Shown here: one piece after another, positions 51,333 to 60,450 of the stretch
How the letters are laid out: each line of letters opens with the position of its first letter
How positions within the stretch are numbered: position 1 is the stretch's first letter
Source: Rhizobium grahamii CCGE 502
GTDB lineage: Bacteria > Pseudomonadota > Alphaproteobacteria > Rhizobiales > Rhizobiaceae
Assembly: GCF_000298315.2 (NCBI RefSeq)
Contig: NZ_AEYE02000025.1
Span: 1-64,000, forward strand
Reading direction: 5' to 3'
DNA: 64,000 bases
Notes under the pieces: generated by a model
What the model was told of the DNA's origin: nothing
Databases searched by the model: none
Seen by the model: the letters and a program-made list of their open reading frames with translations, nothing else
Program-made: the position numbers and the translations under genes

Positions 51333-52052
51333 ATGACACGACTTAAAGACCTTGCGATCGAAGCTCATGGAGGCCTCCAGCGTTGGCGGCAGTTTGAGCA
51401 GGTCTCCGCCGATCTCGTGCAGGGCGGCGTTTTGTGGCCGCTGAAGGGCCACCCCCAGACGCTCGAGCACACCACCGTCACGGTGGGGCTCAAGACGGAG
51501 TGGGTTTCGCATGCTCCCTTTGGCTCCGACAATCGCCGCTCACGCTTCGAGCCCGGACGCGTCGCCTTGGAAGCCGAAGACCGAACCGTTCTCGAAGAGC
51601 TTCTGCAGCCGCGTGCGAGCTTTGCCGGGCACACACTTCAGACGCCCTGGACGGAGCTGCAACTGGCGTACTTCGCCGGCTGCGCGATGTGGACATATTT
51701 GAACATACCGTTTTTACTCGCCTGGCCCGGCGTCGAGACCGAAGAGCTTGAGCCTTGGCAGGCCGATGGTGCGGACTGGCGCCGTCTCGCCGTCCGTTTC
51801 CCAACCGACATCGCCACGCACAGCGCTGTCCAAACGCTCTATTTCGACGGCGACGGGCTTTTGAAGCGTCACGATTATGACGTCGAGATCGCAGGCAACA
51901 CGCCTGGCGCTCACATCATCGACGGATATGAGGAGGTCTCTGGCATCAAGTTCCCGACGAGAAGGCGCATCTATGCCAGGCAGCCTGACAGCAGCTTCAC
52001 GACCGATCCGCTCGTCGTTTCGATCGATCTGTGGAACATCCGCCTCGGCTAG
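51333..52052 (+). CDS. Conserved protein, paralogue of the one at 55970
   Basis: A 239-residue protein with no signal peptide. It is about half identical to the product at 55970-56689. Shared motifs: (I/M)EAHGGL-x-R-(W/F)-RQF near the start, LW-x-LKG, QPRASFAG, QLAYF-(A/S)-G-x-x-MWTYL, FP-(T/A)-DIATHS, and KRHDY-(D/E)-VEI-x-GN. The strand-rich pattern suggests a LolA-like or lipid-handling fold, but I cannot name the family. CAGGAGC is the ribosome site for the ATG at 51333. It lies upstream of an oxidoreductase fragment and is divergent from the CD-NTase locus. Confidence 0.75.
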   Translation: MTRLKDLAIEAHGGLQRWRQFEQVSADLVQGGVLWPLKGHPQTLEHTTVTVGLKTEWVSHAPFGSDNRRSRFEPGRVALEAEDRTVLEELLQPRASFAGHTLQTPWTELQLAYFAGCAMWTYLNIPFLLAWPGVETEELEPWQADGADWRRLAVRFPTDIATHSAVQTLYFDGDGLLKRHDYDVEIAGNTPGAHIIDGYEEVSGIKFPTRRRIYARQPDSSFTTDPLVVSIDLWNIRLG

Positions 52053-52309
52053 CCGCCTGGCTTCAGGGTCAAATGGACGAAGCTTCGACGCGCTCATGCC
52101 GAACGATGCGCATGAGCCGTGGACCAGCACAAGCCGCTTCTGCCGGATCTTTGCGGTCATGGTGATCGCGCGGGTCTGAACTTGTATCCGAGGACCGGTG
52201 GTCCTCACCCTTGTCTGTCCCGTGGCCCGAATGACGGCATCTACGTCCTGTCGGTATCGGTTGTCGATCGATAGGTCTCGGACATCTACTCCCATCGCGA
52301 GGTCCTATC

Positions 52310-52684
52310 ATGAAAGCTATCGGCGTCCGCTCCCCTCTTCCCATCGATGATCCGGCATCCCTTACCGACGTCGATCTGCCGCGGCCGGAGCCGACGGGAC
52401 GGGATCTCGTCGTGCGGATCGAAGCCGTGTCCGTGAACCCTGTCGACACCGAGATGAGGATGCAGCCATCGGCTGAACGGGGGACGTTCAAGGTGCTCGG
52501 CTGGGACGCCGCCGGCACCGTCGAAGCGGTCGGTCCGGAAGTGAGCCTATTCGCGCCAGGCGATAGGGTCTTCTATGCCGGTGCGCTCGGCCGCGCGGGG
52601 ACGAACGCCGAGTTCCATCTGGTCGATGAGCGGATCGTCGGCAAGAAAGCCCGCCTCACTCGGCTTCGCGGAGGCCGCGGCCCT
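52310..52684 (+). pseudogene. N-terminal fragment of a quinone-oxidoreductase-like zinc dehydrogenase
   Basis: The frame starts MKAIGVRSPLPIDDPASLTD and shows the GroES-like half of an MDR enzyme of the ZADH/quinone oxidoreductase type: VVRIEAVSVNPVDTEMRM, KVLGWDAAGTVEAVGPEVSL, FAPGDRVFYAGALGRAGTNA, then a one-base shift and KPASLGFAEAAAL. The whole nucleotide-binding half is missing. The sequence then jumps into a membrane-transporter fragment. It is a deletion remnant. Confidence 0.75.
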
Positions 52685-52930
52685 GGATCCTTCGTGAACC
52701 CCTCGCGCCATCGTATTGGGCCTTCACCTTCGGCGTGACGGCGCTTGCGGCAGCGCCGATCCGCCTTCTAATGCGATGAAGGTATCGCCCGCACACTCGC
52801 ACCGGCACTGTTCGTCTTTGCCAACGTCGTCGTGCTGATCGTGGCGGCAGGCACTGTACCGCTTTTTCGCAGGTGCTGGGCACGCCTCCGCGGGAACGCC
52901 AGCCTCGGATCGGGCAAGGGTCGGGCAGCC
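52685..52930 (+). pseudogene. C-terminal fragment of a TDT/SLAC1-family transporter
   Basis: One frame reads EPLAPSYWAFTFGVTALAAA-PIRLL; another continues ARTLAPALFVFANVVVLIVA-AGTVPLFRR. The SYWAFTFGVTAL motif and the helices are typical of the C-terminus of tellurite-resistance/dicarboxylate (TDT) or SLAC1-like transporters. The N-terminal helices are absent, and a frameshift separates the two pieces. It is joined directly to the dehydrogenase fragment. Confidence 0.55.
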
Positions 52931-52959
52931 AAAATGACGACCTGTTTCCCTTGCTGAAC

Positions 52960-53901
52960 CTAGAGCGTGGCGAGAGGTCCGGCTTCGTTGCGGATCGCCC
53001 TCGGTACCTCGCCGTGCACGCGGCCAAACGCCAGGCGCATCCGTTCGCGGTTGGCGAAGCCCGCTTCGCGTGCGATCACCTCGATCGGCAGACGGCTCTG
53101 CTCCAGCATGAGTTTCGCGGCCTCGACCCGCAGCGCCTCCACGGCCTTTGCCGGGGTCGTGCCAGTCTCCGACCGGAACAGTCGCGTGAATTGCCGCGGG
53201 CTGAGACAGGCGACCTCGGCCAAGTCGTCGATTACCAGGGTCTCTGAAAGATTCTGGCGCGCGTAGTCCAGCACGCGCTGGATCCTGTCCTCGTTCACGC
53301 TCAGATCCAGCAAGGTGGAATGCTGCGACTGGCCGCCTGAGCGGCGATGGTACATGACCATGCCCTTGGCGACCGAGCGGGCGACGTCCGAACCATGATC
53401 GCGCTCGATCATGCCGACGACGAGATCCGTTCCGGCGGTCATGCCGGCAGATGTCCAGATCGGCCCGTCCGAGATGAAGAGCTTGTCCATGTCGACATGG
53501 CAACTGGGGAACCGGTCCTGCAGGGCCTGAGCATAACGCCAATGCGTGGTGGCGCGCCGACCGTTCAGGAGCCCGGCGTCTCCGAGAACGAACGAGCCCA
53601 GGCAGATCGCTGCGACGCGTCGAGCGTCGCGGGCGGCGGCGCGAAGTAGCCGAACCAGCCCAGGCGACGATGTCGGTATCTCCAGGCCGACGGCAACGAT
53701 CAAGGTGTCGTAAGGGGCATCATCGAACCCGTTGGTCATGACCTGCATGCCCAGCGACGAGGCGACCAGTCCCCCTTCTTCCGAGAGGACACGCACGTCG
53801 TAAAGCCTCTCGCCCGCTTGCTTGTTGGCGACGTCGAACGCGGCGACGGCCCCGAAACACACGGATTGAAAACCTGGATTAAGGATTAGACCGATTCTCA
53901 T
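52960..53901 (-). CDS. GlxA-family regulator (DJ-1/PfpI plus AraC HTH)
   Basis: A 313-residue protein. Residues 1-190 form a DJ-1/PfpI-like domain, with VAAICLGSFVLGDAGLLNGR and ATTHWRYAQAL around the usual nucleophile-elbow Cys. Residues 215-300 carry two helix-turn-helix units of the AraC type (IDDLAEVACLSPRQFTRLFR; IEVIAREAGFANRERMRLAF). The domain order is that of GlxA regulators, which often control amine or aldehyde catabolism. AAGGAGC lies 6 bases before the ATG at 53901. It is divergent from the alcohol dehydrogenase gene, its probable target. Confidence 0.9.
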   Translation of the reverse strand: MRIGLILNPGFQSVCFGAVAAFDVANKQAGERLYDVRVLSEEGGLVASSLGMQVMTNGFDDAPYDTLIVAVGLEIPTSSPGLVRLLRAAARDARRVAAICLGSFVLGDAGLLNGRRATTHWRYAQALQDRFPSCHVDMDKLFISDGPIWTSAGMTAGTDLVVGMIERDHGSDVARSVAKGMVMYHRRSGGQSQHSTLLDLSVNEDRIQRVLDYARQNLSETLVIDDLAEVACLSPRQFTRLFRSETGTTPAKAVEALRVEAAKLMLEQSRLPIEVIAREAGFANRERMRLAFGRVHGEVPRAIRNEAGPLATL

Positions 53902-54047
53902 TCTTGCTCCTTGCTGCTGATTCTCCATGTGGTGGCGCTCACGTCGTTATACTAATCGCGTGGCCAGAATAATGGCATCTATGTCCTGTTGGCCTGAACA
54001 GCCCAACTGCTACCGCTCTGGGAGATTTTTCAGATGCGGGAGCTCCG

Positions 54048-55070
54048 ATGTCCAGCCATTCGAAGACATACACCGCGGTCCAGGCCGTCGCGCCGGGCCG
54101 GCTTGAACTGACGCGAAAGCCCTTCGTCGAGCCGGGGCCCGGGCAGGTCCGCCTGCGCGTCGAGGCCTGTGGCGTCTGCCACTCGGACGCGGCGACGGTC
54201 GAGGGGGCCTTTCCTATCCAATGGCCTCGGGTCCCCGGCCATGAGGCGGTGGGCGTCATCGATGCGGTCGGCGGCAACGTCGAAGGTTGGACGCTGGGCC
54301 AGCGCGTCGGCGTTGGCTTCCTCGGCGGAAACTGCGGGCATTGCCAGGAGTGCCGGAAAGGCGACCTCGTCAACTGCCGAAACCAGGAATTCACCGGCAT
54401 CCACCATGACGGCGGATACGCGGAATCCATGATCGCACGGGCCAGCGGGCTCGTGTCGATCCCTGAGGGGCTCGCCTCCGAGGATGCCGCTCCGCTGCTC
54501 TGCGCCGGGCTCACGACCTTTAGCGCGCTGCGCAACGCGCCAGCACGCGCCGGCGACCTCGTCGCCATCATCGGGATCGGCGGATTGGGGCATCTCGCGG
54601 TGCAGTTCGGCCGGCGCATGGGCTTCGAGGTCGTCGCGATCGGGCGAGGGCCGGACAAGGGCGGTCTCGCCGAAAAGCTCGGCGCCCATCATTACATCGA
54701 CAGCAGCACAACCGTCGGAATTGCACCGGCGCTGCAGGCCCTGGGTGGCGCTCATCTCGTCGTCGCGACGGCGTCGGGCGGCGACGCCGTCGCGCAGGCG
54801 GTGAAGGGACTCCGTCCGCGCGGCCGGGTCATCGCCCTTGGCGCCTCTCCCGAGCCAGTGCAGGTCGCGACCTCGGACCTCTTGTTCGGCGGGCGGTCCA
54901 TCGAAGGCGCCCTGACCGGCGATCCGGACATGGCCGACGCGACCTTGCGGTTCTCCGCGCTGGCCAGCGTCTCGGCCATGATCGAGACGATGCCGCTTGG
55001 GCGTGCACCCGAAGGCTATCGGAAGATGATGGCCGGCGAAGCCCGATTTCGCATCGTGCTGACAATGTAG
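54048..55070 (+). CDS. Zinc-dependent alcohol dehydrogenase
   Basis: A 340-residue medium-chain dehydrogenase of the AdhA/Adh class. Catalytic zinc ligands are Cys44 (ACGVCHSD) and His65-Glu66 (GHEAVG); structural zinc cysteines are 96, 99, 102 and 110. The cofactor motif GIGGLGHLA is near residue 180. The IHHDGGYAESM segment is typical of broad-range alcohol dehydrogenases. It starts a small operon with the alpha/beta hydrolase and the 239-residue protein and is divergent from the GlxA-type regulator. Confidence 0.9.
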   Translation: MSSHSKTYTAVQAVAPGRLELTRKPFVEPGPGQVRLRVEACGVCHSDAATVEGAFPIQWPRVPGHEAVGVIDAVGGNVEGWTLGQRVGVGFLGGNCGHCQECRKGDLVNCRNQEFTGIHHDGGYAESMIARASGLVSIPEGLASEDAAPLLCAGLTTFSALRNAPARAGDLVAIIGIGGLGHLAVQFGRRMGFEVVAIGRGPDKGGLAEKLGAHHYIDSSTTVGIAPALQALGGAHLVVATASGGDAVAQAVKGLRPRGRVIALGASPEPVQVATSDLLFGGRSIEGALTGDPDMADATLRFSALASVSAMIETMPLGRAPEGYRKMMAGEARFRIVLTM

Positions 55071-55134
55071 GTCCGCGGGTCAAATTCTAACAAGCAACTT
55101 CGCCGCCAGGCGATCCATCTCACAAGGAAATCAC

Positions 55135-55959
55135 ATGTCACTCGAAACGGCAAAAACCGAATATCTCGATACCGGCAATGTTCGCTTTGCATTCAGGCGT
55201 TTTGGCCGGGACTCAGGAACACCATTGATCTTGCTGCAACACTTCACCGGGACGATGGATTCCTGGGATCCAACGGTCGTGAACAGGCTGGCAGAGGCGC
55301 GACCCGTCATCGTCTTCGACAATCTCGGTATTGGCACGTCGACAGGGCGTACGCCCGACACGGTCGAGCAGATGGCGGCGGACGCGGAGACCTTCATCCG
55401 TGGCCTCGACCTGACGCAGGTCGATCTTCTCGGCTTCTCGCTGGGCGGCATGCTCGCCCAGGTCCTCGCCGTCCAGCATCCCGAGCTGATCCGCAAGATC
55501 ATCATCGCCGGCGCGGCGCCCCGCGGCGGCGAGGAACATCTGCTTGCCGTCGTGGATGAGGCCTTCGCGCAGGGCACGTCGGATGTGCGTCTGCCATTGT
55601 TCTTCACGCCCTCGGAAGACAGCCAGCGCGCCGGGCGCGGGTTCGTGGCGCGCGCCACGGCACGCACGCAAGACCGCGACCCGGACAGCGGCGATGATGT
55701 CAGCGAGCCTCAGGCCAAGGCGATCATCGGCTGGTGTGCTGCGAAGGACGAGGGCGACGCAACGCTTCGGGCCATCGGGCAGCCCACGCTCATCGTGCAT
55801 GGCAGCGACGACACGATGTTCCCGAGCATCAATGCTTACACGATGTTCAAAGCCATGAAGAACGCGCAACTCATCCTCTATCCGGACTCCGGCCACGGCG
55901 CGCTGTTCCAGTACGCCGAGACGTTCGTCGCCCACTGCCAGACCTTTCTGGACAATTGA
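55135..55959 (+). CDS. Alpha/beta-fold hydrolase
   Basis: A 274-residue hydrolase. The nucleophile elbow LLGFSLGGM has Ser102; the acid is in HGSDDTMFP (Asp225 or Asp226), and the base is His254 in DSGHGALFQ. The oxyanion region is LQHFTGTMDSWD, in place of the usual HG motif. This resembles esterases and perhydrolase-like enzymes that often accompany alcohol dehydrogenases. ACAAGGA precedes the start. The paralogue gene follows after 10 bases. The substrate is unknown. Confidence 0.88.
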   Translation: MSLETAKTEYLDTGNVRFAFRRFGRDSGTPLILLQHFTGTMDSWDPTVVNRLAEARPVIVFDNLGIGTSTGRTPDTVEQMAADAETFIRGLDLTQVDLLGFSLGGMLAQVLAVQHPELIRKIIIAGAAPRGGEEHLLAVVDEAFAQGTSDVRLPLFFTPSEDSQRAGRGFVARATARTQDRDPDSGDDVSEPQAKAIIGWCAAKDEGDATLRAIGQPTLIVHGSDDTMFPSINAYTMFKAMKNAQLILYPDSGHGALFQYAETFVAHCQTFLDN

Positions 55960-55969
55960 GGAAAGACAG

Positions 55970-56689
55970 ATGCGCGATATTCAACAGCAGGTGATGGAGG
56001 CCCATGGCGGCCTCGATCGGTTCCGGCAATTTTCCTTTCTGACAGCACGGCTTCATCAGTTCGGCATTCTCTGGGACCTGAAGGGAAAGCCGGACACTCT
56101 CGCTCATGCCGATGTCCGGGTGAACCTCCGGAAGGAAGAGGTGTCGCATTGGCCGTTCCATCCAACACAGAACCGCTCCCGCTTCACGCCGGACGAGGTC
56201 AGCATCGAAACGCCCGGGGGTAAGGTCGTCGAAAGGCTCGCGCAGCCGCGCGCGAGCTTCGCGGGGTTCGCGATGGAGAGGCACTGGAGCGACCCGCAGC
56301 TCGCTTATTTCTCCGGCTACACGATGTGGACCTATCTGACCTCGCCCTTCGTCCTCGCGCAGCCGGGCGTCGTGGCCGAGGAAATCGCGCCCTGGTCGGA
56401 ACAAGGAGAGACGTGGCGCCGGCTGCGGGTCACCTTTCCTGCAGACATCGCCACCCACAGCCGGGAACAGACCTTCTACGTTGGTCGGAACGGCCTGATC
56501 CGGCGTCACGACTATGAGGTCGAGATCCAGGGCAACAACGCGGCCGCGCGTTATCTCCTCGATCCGGTCACCGTCGAGGGGATCGTGCTGCCTTCCAAAT
56601 TCCGGGTGTATCCCCGCAATCCGGACAACACGCCGGCGACCGAACCGCTCATCGTTGGTGTAGACCTGTCGAACTACCGTCTCGAATGA
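55970..56689 (+). CDS. Conserved protein, paralogue of the one at 51333
   Basis: A 239-residue protein, the same length as its paralogue at 51333-52052 and sharing most motifs: MEAHGGLDRFRQF, ILWDLKGKPDTLAHADVRV, QPRASFAG, QLAYFSGYTMWTYL, FPADIATHS and RRHDYEVEIQGN. No signal peptide or membrane helix. It follows the hydrolase gene by 10 bases (GAGGAAAG site) and so belongs to its operon. The repeated link to alcohol/ester enzymes hints at a common pathway, but the family is not known to me. Confidence 0.75.
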   Translation: MRDIQQQVMEAHGGLDRFRQFSFLTARLHQFGILWDLKGKPDTLAHADVRVNLRKEEVSHWPFHPTQNRSRFTPDEVSIETPGGKVVERLAQPRASFAGFAMERHWSDPQLAYFSGYTMWTYLTSPFVLAQPGVVAEEIAPWSEQGETWRRLRVTFPADIATHSREQTFYVGRNGLIRRHDYEVEIQGNNAAARYLLDPVTVEGIVLPSKFRVYPRNPDNTPATEPLIVGVDLSNYRLE

Positions 56690-56767
56690 AAGGCGCGCCG
56701 GCGCACGGCATCACTTGTCGCAAATAATGCACCGTTCCGGTAGGTGAAGGCCGCCCGCTTATGTAGG

Positions 56768-57688
56768 TCAAGATGTGCCATTCAGCAGCGGTGAATCACG
56801 CAATCTCTGCACCATATGTTCGATGAAGGCGCGGACGCGGTGGGGCAGGGGGCCGCCACCGACATAGATGGCATGGACCAGTTCCAGGTCGCCCGGATTG
56901 TAGTCTTCGAGCAATGGGACCAGTTGCCCTGTCGCAATCTCGTCGGCCACATGAAACAGGCCCACTCTGGCAATGCCGGCCCCAGCCAACACCATCTGCT
57001 TCATCGTCTCGCCGTTGTTCACCACGATCGTGCCTTTGACCGGCTGTGCGAGATCCCGACCATCGGTGCGAAACGGCCAGGAGGGTCTTGCGCGACGGAA
57101 ATTGAATGTCAGGCAGTCGTGATGCTCAAGATCCGCCGGAGTTTCCGGCACTCCCTTGCGCGTGAGGTAGCCGCGGGCGGCACAAACCACGCGGCGGCTC
57201 TGTCCGAGCTTGCGGGCGATGAGCCCGCTGTCCGGCAGATTGCCCATGCGGATGGCGACGTCGGTCTTCTCCGCCACGAGATCGACAATCCCGTCGGTGA
57301 AGGAGAGATCGACGACCAGACCGGGATTGCGCGCAACGAATTCCGGAATCGCGGGAGCGACGAACATCGTGCCGAACGGGATCGTTGTATTGATACGCAA
57401 TCGCCCGCGCACCGCACCACCGGCTGCCTCCTGATCGGCATCGTTCAGCTCCTGCAGGATCCGTAGTGCCGCATGGTGATAAGCCTCGCCCTCTTCCGTT
57501 AGCGTTAGGGCGCGGGTGGTTCGTACCAGAAGGCGCGTGCCAAGCCTCATCTCCAGCCGCGCGATCAGCTTGCTGACCGCCGATGGCGTAATGTCCAGGT
57601 TGCGGGCGGCGGCGGAGAAGCCGCCATCCTGAACGACGCGGGCAAACACCTCCATCTCGCCGGAGCGTTCCATCAGGATGCGTGGCAT
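56768..57688 (-). CDS. LysR-family transcriptional regulator
   Basis: A 306-residue regulator. The N-terminal winged helix-turn-helix is at residues 8-70 (MEVFARVVQDGGFSAAARNL, SAVSKLIARLEMRLGTRLLV). The periplasmic-binding-like effector domain is at 95-295, including INTTIPFGTMFVAPAIPEFV and RMGNLPDSGLIARKL. It belongs to the group near PgrR/DsdC-like regulators that act on adjacent divergent oxidoreductase genes. The divergent SDR gene starts 97 bases away and is the likely target. Confidence 0.9.
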   Translation of the reverse strand: MPRILMERSGEMEVFARVVQDGGFSAAARNLDITPSAVSKLIARLEMRLGTRLLVRTTRALTLTEEGEAYHHAALRILQELNDADQEAAGGAVRGRLRINTTIPFGTMFVAPAIPEFVARNPGLVVDLSFTDGIVDLVAEKTDVAIRMGNLPDSGLIARKLGQSRRVVCAARGYLTRKGVPETPADLEHHDCLTFNFRRARPSWPFRTDGRDLAQPVKGTIVVNNGETMKQMVLAGAGIARVGLFHVADEIATGQLVPLLEDYNPGDLELVHAIYVGGGPLPHRVRAFIEHMVQRLRDSPLLNGTS

Positions 57689-57785
57689 TGATGATCCTCA
57701 TTCATAGGTGCATGTCCTTTGGAGGCAATAGTGCAGATAAGGCGTAAATCATAGGTTTTCTCCAGCAACAATCTGGAGATACGAT

Positions 57786-58577
57786 ATGGATCTGCAACTC
57801 AACGGAAAGACTGCCCTTGTAACCGGCGCGACCGCTGGGATTGGCCTCGAAATCGCCCGCACGCTCGCCGCAGAAGGCGCGCGCGTTGTCATCACGGGAC
57901 GCGACCGCGCCAAGCTCGACAGCGCGATCGCTGCCATTAAGGCATCAGGTGGATTGGACATCTCCGGCGTTCTGGCAGATGCGGCCACTGGCGAGGGGGC
58001 TGCCACCATCGCCAGCACCGCGCCTTCGATCGACATCCTCGTCAACAATCTCGGCATCTACGAGAGCAAGGCCTTCCGCGACATCACCGACGCCGACTGG
58101 AGCCATCTGTTCGACGTCAACGTCATGATTGGCGTCCGGCTGTCACGCGCCTTTCTTCCCGGCATGCTGGATCGCAACTGGGGTCGCATCCTCTTCATCT
58201 CCAGTGAGGCGGGCCTCGCCATTCCCGGTGATATGATCCATTACGGAATGACCAAAACGGCGCAGCTCTCGGTGTCGCGCGGGTTGGCGCAGATGACCCG
58301 TGGGACCAACGTTACCGTCAATTCAGTGCTGCCTGGGCCGACCCGCTCGGAAGGGATCGAGGCCTTCCTGCGCAGCCAGGCAATCGATCCATCGGCACCG
58401 ATCAAGCAGATCGAGGCGGAATTCTTCGCTACGGCCCGCTCGGCATCAATCCTGCAGCGCATGGTCGAAGCGGAGGAGGTGGCAAACCTCGTCGCCTATC
58501 TCGCCAGCCCCCGTTCATCCGCCACCAACGGCGCAGCCCTTCGTGCTGAAGGCGGCCTCGTCAACACCATCGCCTGA
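57786..58577 (+). CDS. Short-chain dehydrogenase/reductase (SDR)
   Basis: A 263-residue classical SDR: TGATAGIG near residues 14-21, then INNAG replaced by VNNLG, catalytic Ser in LFISSEAG, and Tyr/Lys in HYGMTKTAQ. The NNLG variant and the long C-terminal segment (FLRSQAIDPSAPIKQIEAEF) define a common 'SDR family' subgroup in Proteobacteria. CTGGAG is upstream. It begins an operon with the monooxygenase-type gene and the broken PfpI gene, divergent from the LysR regulator. Confidence 0.9.
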   Translation: MDLQLNGKTALVTGATAGIGLEIARTLAAEGARVVITGRDRAKLDSAIAAIKASGGLDISGVLADAATGEGAATIASTAPSIDILVNNLGIYESKAFRDITDADWSHLFDVNVMIGVRLSRAFLPGMLDRNWGRILFISSEAGLAIPGDMIHYGMTKTAQLSVSRGLAQMTRGTNVTVNSVLPGPTRSEGIEAFLRSQAIDPSAPIKQIEAEFFATARSASILQRMVEAEEVANLVAYLASPRSSATNGAALRAEGGLVNTIA

Positions 58578-58590
58578 GAAAGGTTTTGCA

Positions 58591-58893
58591 ATGTCGAACA
58601 CAGCTATGACGATCATTGCCATCACCACGGCAAAGCCCGGCAAGGAGGCGACCCTTGGGACCGCCCAGGAAAAGCTCGTCGCCGAGACCTTGGCCGAAGA
58701 CGGCTGCCTTCGCTACGAACTGCATCAGTCGCTCGATGATGGACGCGTCCGCATCTTCGTCGAAACCTGGGCAAGTGAAGACCAATGGCGTGCCCATATG
58801 CATGGCGCCGCCATGCAGCGCTTTCAGGCGAGCGGCGTCGGGGACTATTTCGCCGACTTCTCCCTGCACCGGCTGACCAAGGTCGCCGGCTGA
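58591..58893 (+). CDS. Antibiotic biosynthesis monooxygenase (ABM) domain protein
   Basis: A 100-residue protein of the ABM (ferredoxin-like dimeric) fold: IIAITTAKPGKEATLGTAQE, ETLAEDGCLRYELHQSLDDG, RIFVETWASEDQWRAHMHGA, HRLTKV. The Trp and His in the last motifs are typical of YgiN-like quinol monooxygenases. It follows the SDR gene after 13 bases. A role in quinone or reactive-carbonyl handling with the SDR is plausible but not proven. Confidence 0.88.
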   Translation: MSNTAMTIIAITTAKPGKEATLGTAQEKLVAETLAEDGCLRYELHQSLDDGRVRIFVETWASEDQWRAHMHGAAMQRFQASGVGDYFADFSLHRLTKVAG

Positions 58894-58948
58894 GAAGCAT
58901 CCACCTTTTCGTTTCCCACCAGATTTTCTCATTTTCGGAGCCCAACCC

Positions 58949-59468
58949 GTGAACATTCTTCGCACCCACGGTATCGCGCTTGCACGAGTGCCAGCACCCT
59001 AAGCGCCCATGCTGGAAACGTACTGATCGTCCTGTCCGACTTGGACCGTCTTGATTTGAAAGACGGCAAGGTGCTCAAAACCGGATTTTACCTCAACGAA
59101 CTGATGCAGCCGGTGAAGGCGCTGCTCGACGCCGGCCATGAGATCACTTTTGCCACGCCGAAAGGTACGGCGCCTTCCGTTGACGTAACCTCCATCGACA
59201 AGATGTATTTCGGCGGTGACGAAGCGGCGATGAAAGCCAGCGAGGTGCAACTGGCAGAACTGCAACTGACGTCGAGCGACACATCGCCGGTCGTCAGCCT
59301 CGCACGGGTCGAGCAGATCGGTTACGACCATTTCGATGCGGTCTACGTGCCTGGCGGTCATGCCCCGATGCAGGATCTTCTAATGAGTTCCGAACTCGGC
59401 AAGCTGCTGACGGACTTCCATGAAAACGGCAAACCGACCGCCTTGGCCTGCCATGGTCCCGTCAAGGA
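58949..59468 (+). pseudogene. DJ-1/PfpI-family protein, truncated and frameshifted
   Basis: A GTG at 58949 with GGAG upstream opens a signal-like start that shifts frame into STLSAHAGNVLIVLSDLDRL. LKTGFYLNELMQPVKALLDA and FDAVYVPGGHAPMQDLLMSS then follow, with the nucleophile region LACHGP (catalytic Cys) intact. The homology stops near 59468, where the antitoxin gene on the other strand begins. The last third, including the second lid, is missing. Members are type 1 glutamine amidotransferase-like chaperones or glyoxalases. It was probably third in the SDR operon. Confidence 0.75.
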
Positions 59469-59735
59469 TCATACCGATTTTTCGGCCTTTTCAGCCGTCG
59501 CCCGATACTTGGCGTCGAGGCGGTCGAAGACATCGCTCGCTGCCTTAGTCCGGCCAGCGTCCGCATCGGCAATACCGCGCATGATAGAAGCATCCAGCGC
59601 GGCGAGCCTGGTCTCGCGATCTTGGACCAATCGCACGCCTTCACGCAGGACTTCGCTTTTCGAACCGTAGCGCCCTGTGTCAACGAGTTGCTGGATATAG
59701 CTTTCGAGCTGCTTTCCCAGATCGGCGCTGATCAT
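59469..59735 (-). CDS. ParD-family antitoxin, orphan
   Basis: An 88-residue protein with a ribbon-helix-helix N-terminus (MISADLGKQLESYIQQLVDT, GRYGSKSEVLREGVRLVQD) and a long helical tail (DASIMRGIADADAGRTKAAS), the ParD pattern. GGAGG lies 5 bases before the ATG at 59735, which I prefer to the ATG at 59747 overlapping that site. A ParE toxin gene would normally follow at once, but here the gene ends against the PfpI fragment, so it is an orphan. It may have lost its toxin in the same deletion. Confidence 0.85.
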   Translation of the reverse strand: MISADLGKQLESYIQQLVDTGRYGSKSEVLREGVRLVQDRETRLAALDASIMRGIADADAGRTKAASDVFDRLDAKYRATAEKAEKSV

Positions 59736-59889
59736 ACGGTCCTCCATCTAATGTGATGGCGAAGACATAGACCATTTATCAACTATTACAAAGGCGAGTG
59801 TTCTTTTGGTGAGGTCCTACAAAACGTCACAGATATCCGTGCGTACGCCGCAGCAAGGCCCGGCTTCGTCGACGAATGCCTTGATCTGA

Positions 59890-60159
59890 TCAAAACAGTT
59901 GTTCTTCGCGCCCATCAAGCGAATGCAGGCTTCGTTCACATCCGAGGACCGGGAAGGTGACGCAGATCTCCGTCGTCACGCCTGCAACGAACAGCTTCTT
60001 GCGGCCGATCGCCTTGACGGCCAGATTGAAGCCATCGTGGTGCATCGCGTTGACAATACCGGGACGCTTGATGCGGGCGTCGAACGCCTCGGGCAGTATC
60101 TCCTTGAGCTCAGGCAGCAGCGGTCCCTGGATCTGGTCTTCCATGCTGGCTTCCTGCAA
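59890..60159 (-). pseudogene. Isochorismatase-family hydrolase fragment
   Basis: The frame contains GPLLPELKEILPEAFDARIK, RPGIVNAMHHDGFNLAVKA, GRKKLFVAGVTTEICVTFPV. That is the middle of a cysteine hydrolase of the isochorismatase family, with the catalytic Cys in TEICV and the Lys/Arg-rich strand before it. The N-terminal DxQ motif and the C-terminal part are missing, and foreign residues follow VLGC. It is a fragment in a decayed stretch after the antitoxin gene. Confidence 0.65.
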
Positions 60160-60450
60160 CTGCCGTACTGGTTGCGGGAAGCCTTATCCGATAGTAGCCT
60201 TTGATTCGCACTGGAACTTGGTTGTTCTAAAAGCCTGCCACGGCTGCTCCGGAACCGTCAGGCACGGATCCGATAATACACGAGAGGGCAGCAGTATGCG
60301 AATGAGAGACTTAGCTAAATTAACCTCGGAGACCCGCAGTTAACTTCCCTTCAAGGCGAAGACGTTGTTCAGGCATTTTGGTTTATGCTCACCATTGCTG
60401 TGCCTCCTTAATTGGCCATTCAGACCCTCTTTGCGGTTTCCCGCAAGCTG

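Noticed and set aside
52724-53542. A 272-residue minus-strand frame
   Set aside because: Shadow of the GlxA-type regulator in another frame; no domain pattern.
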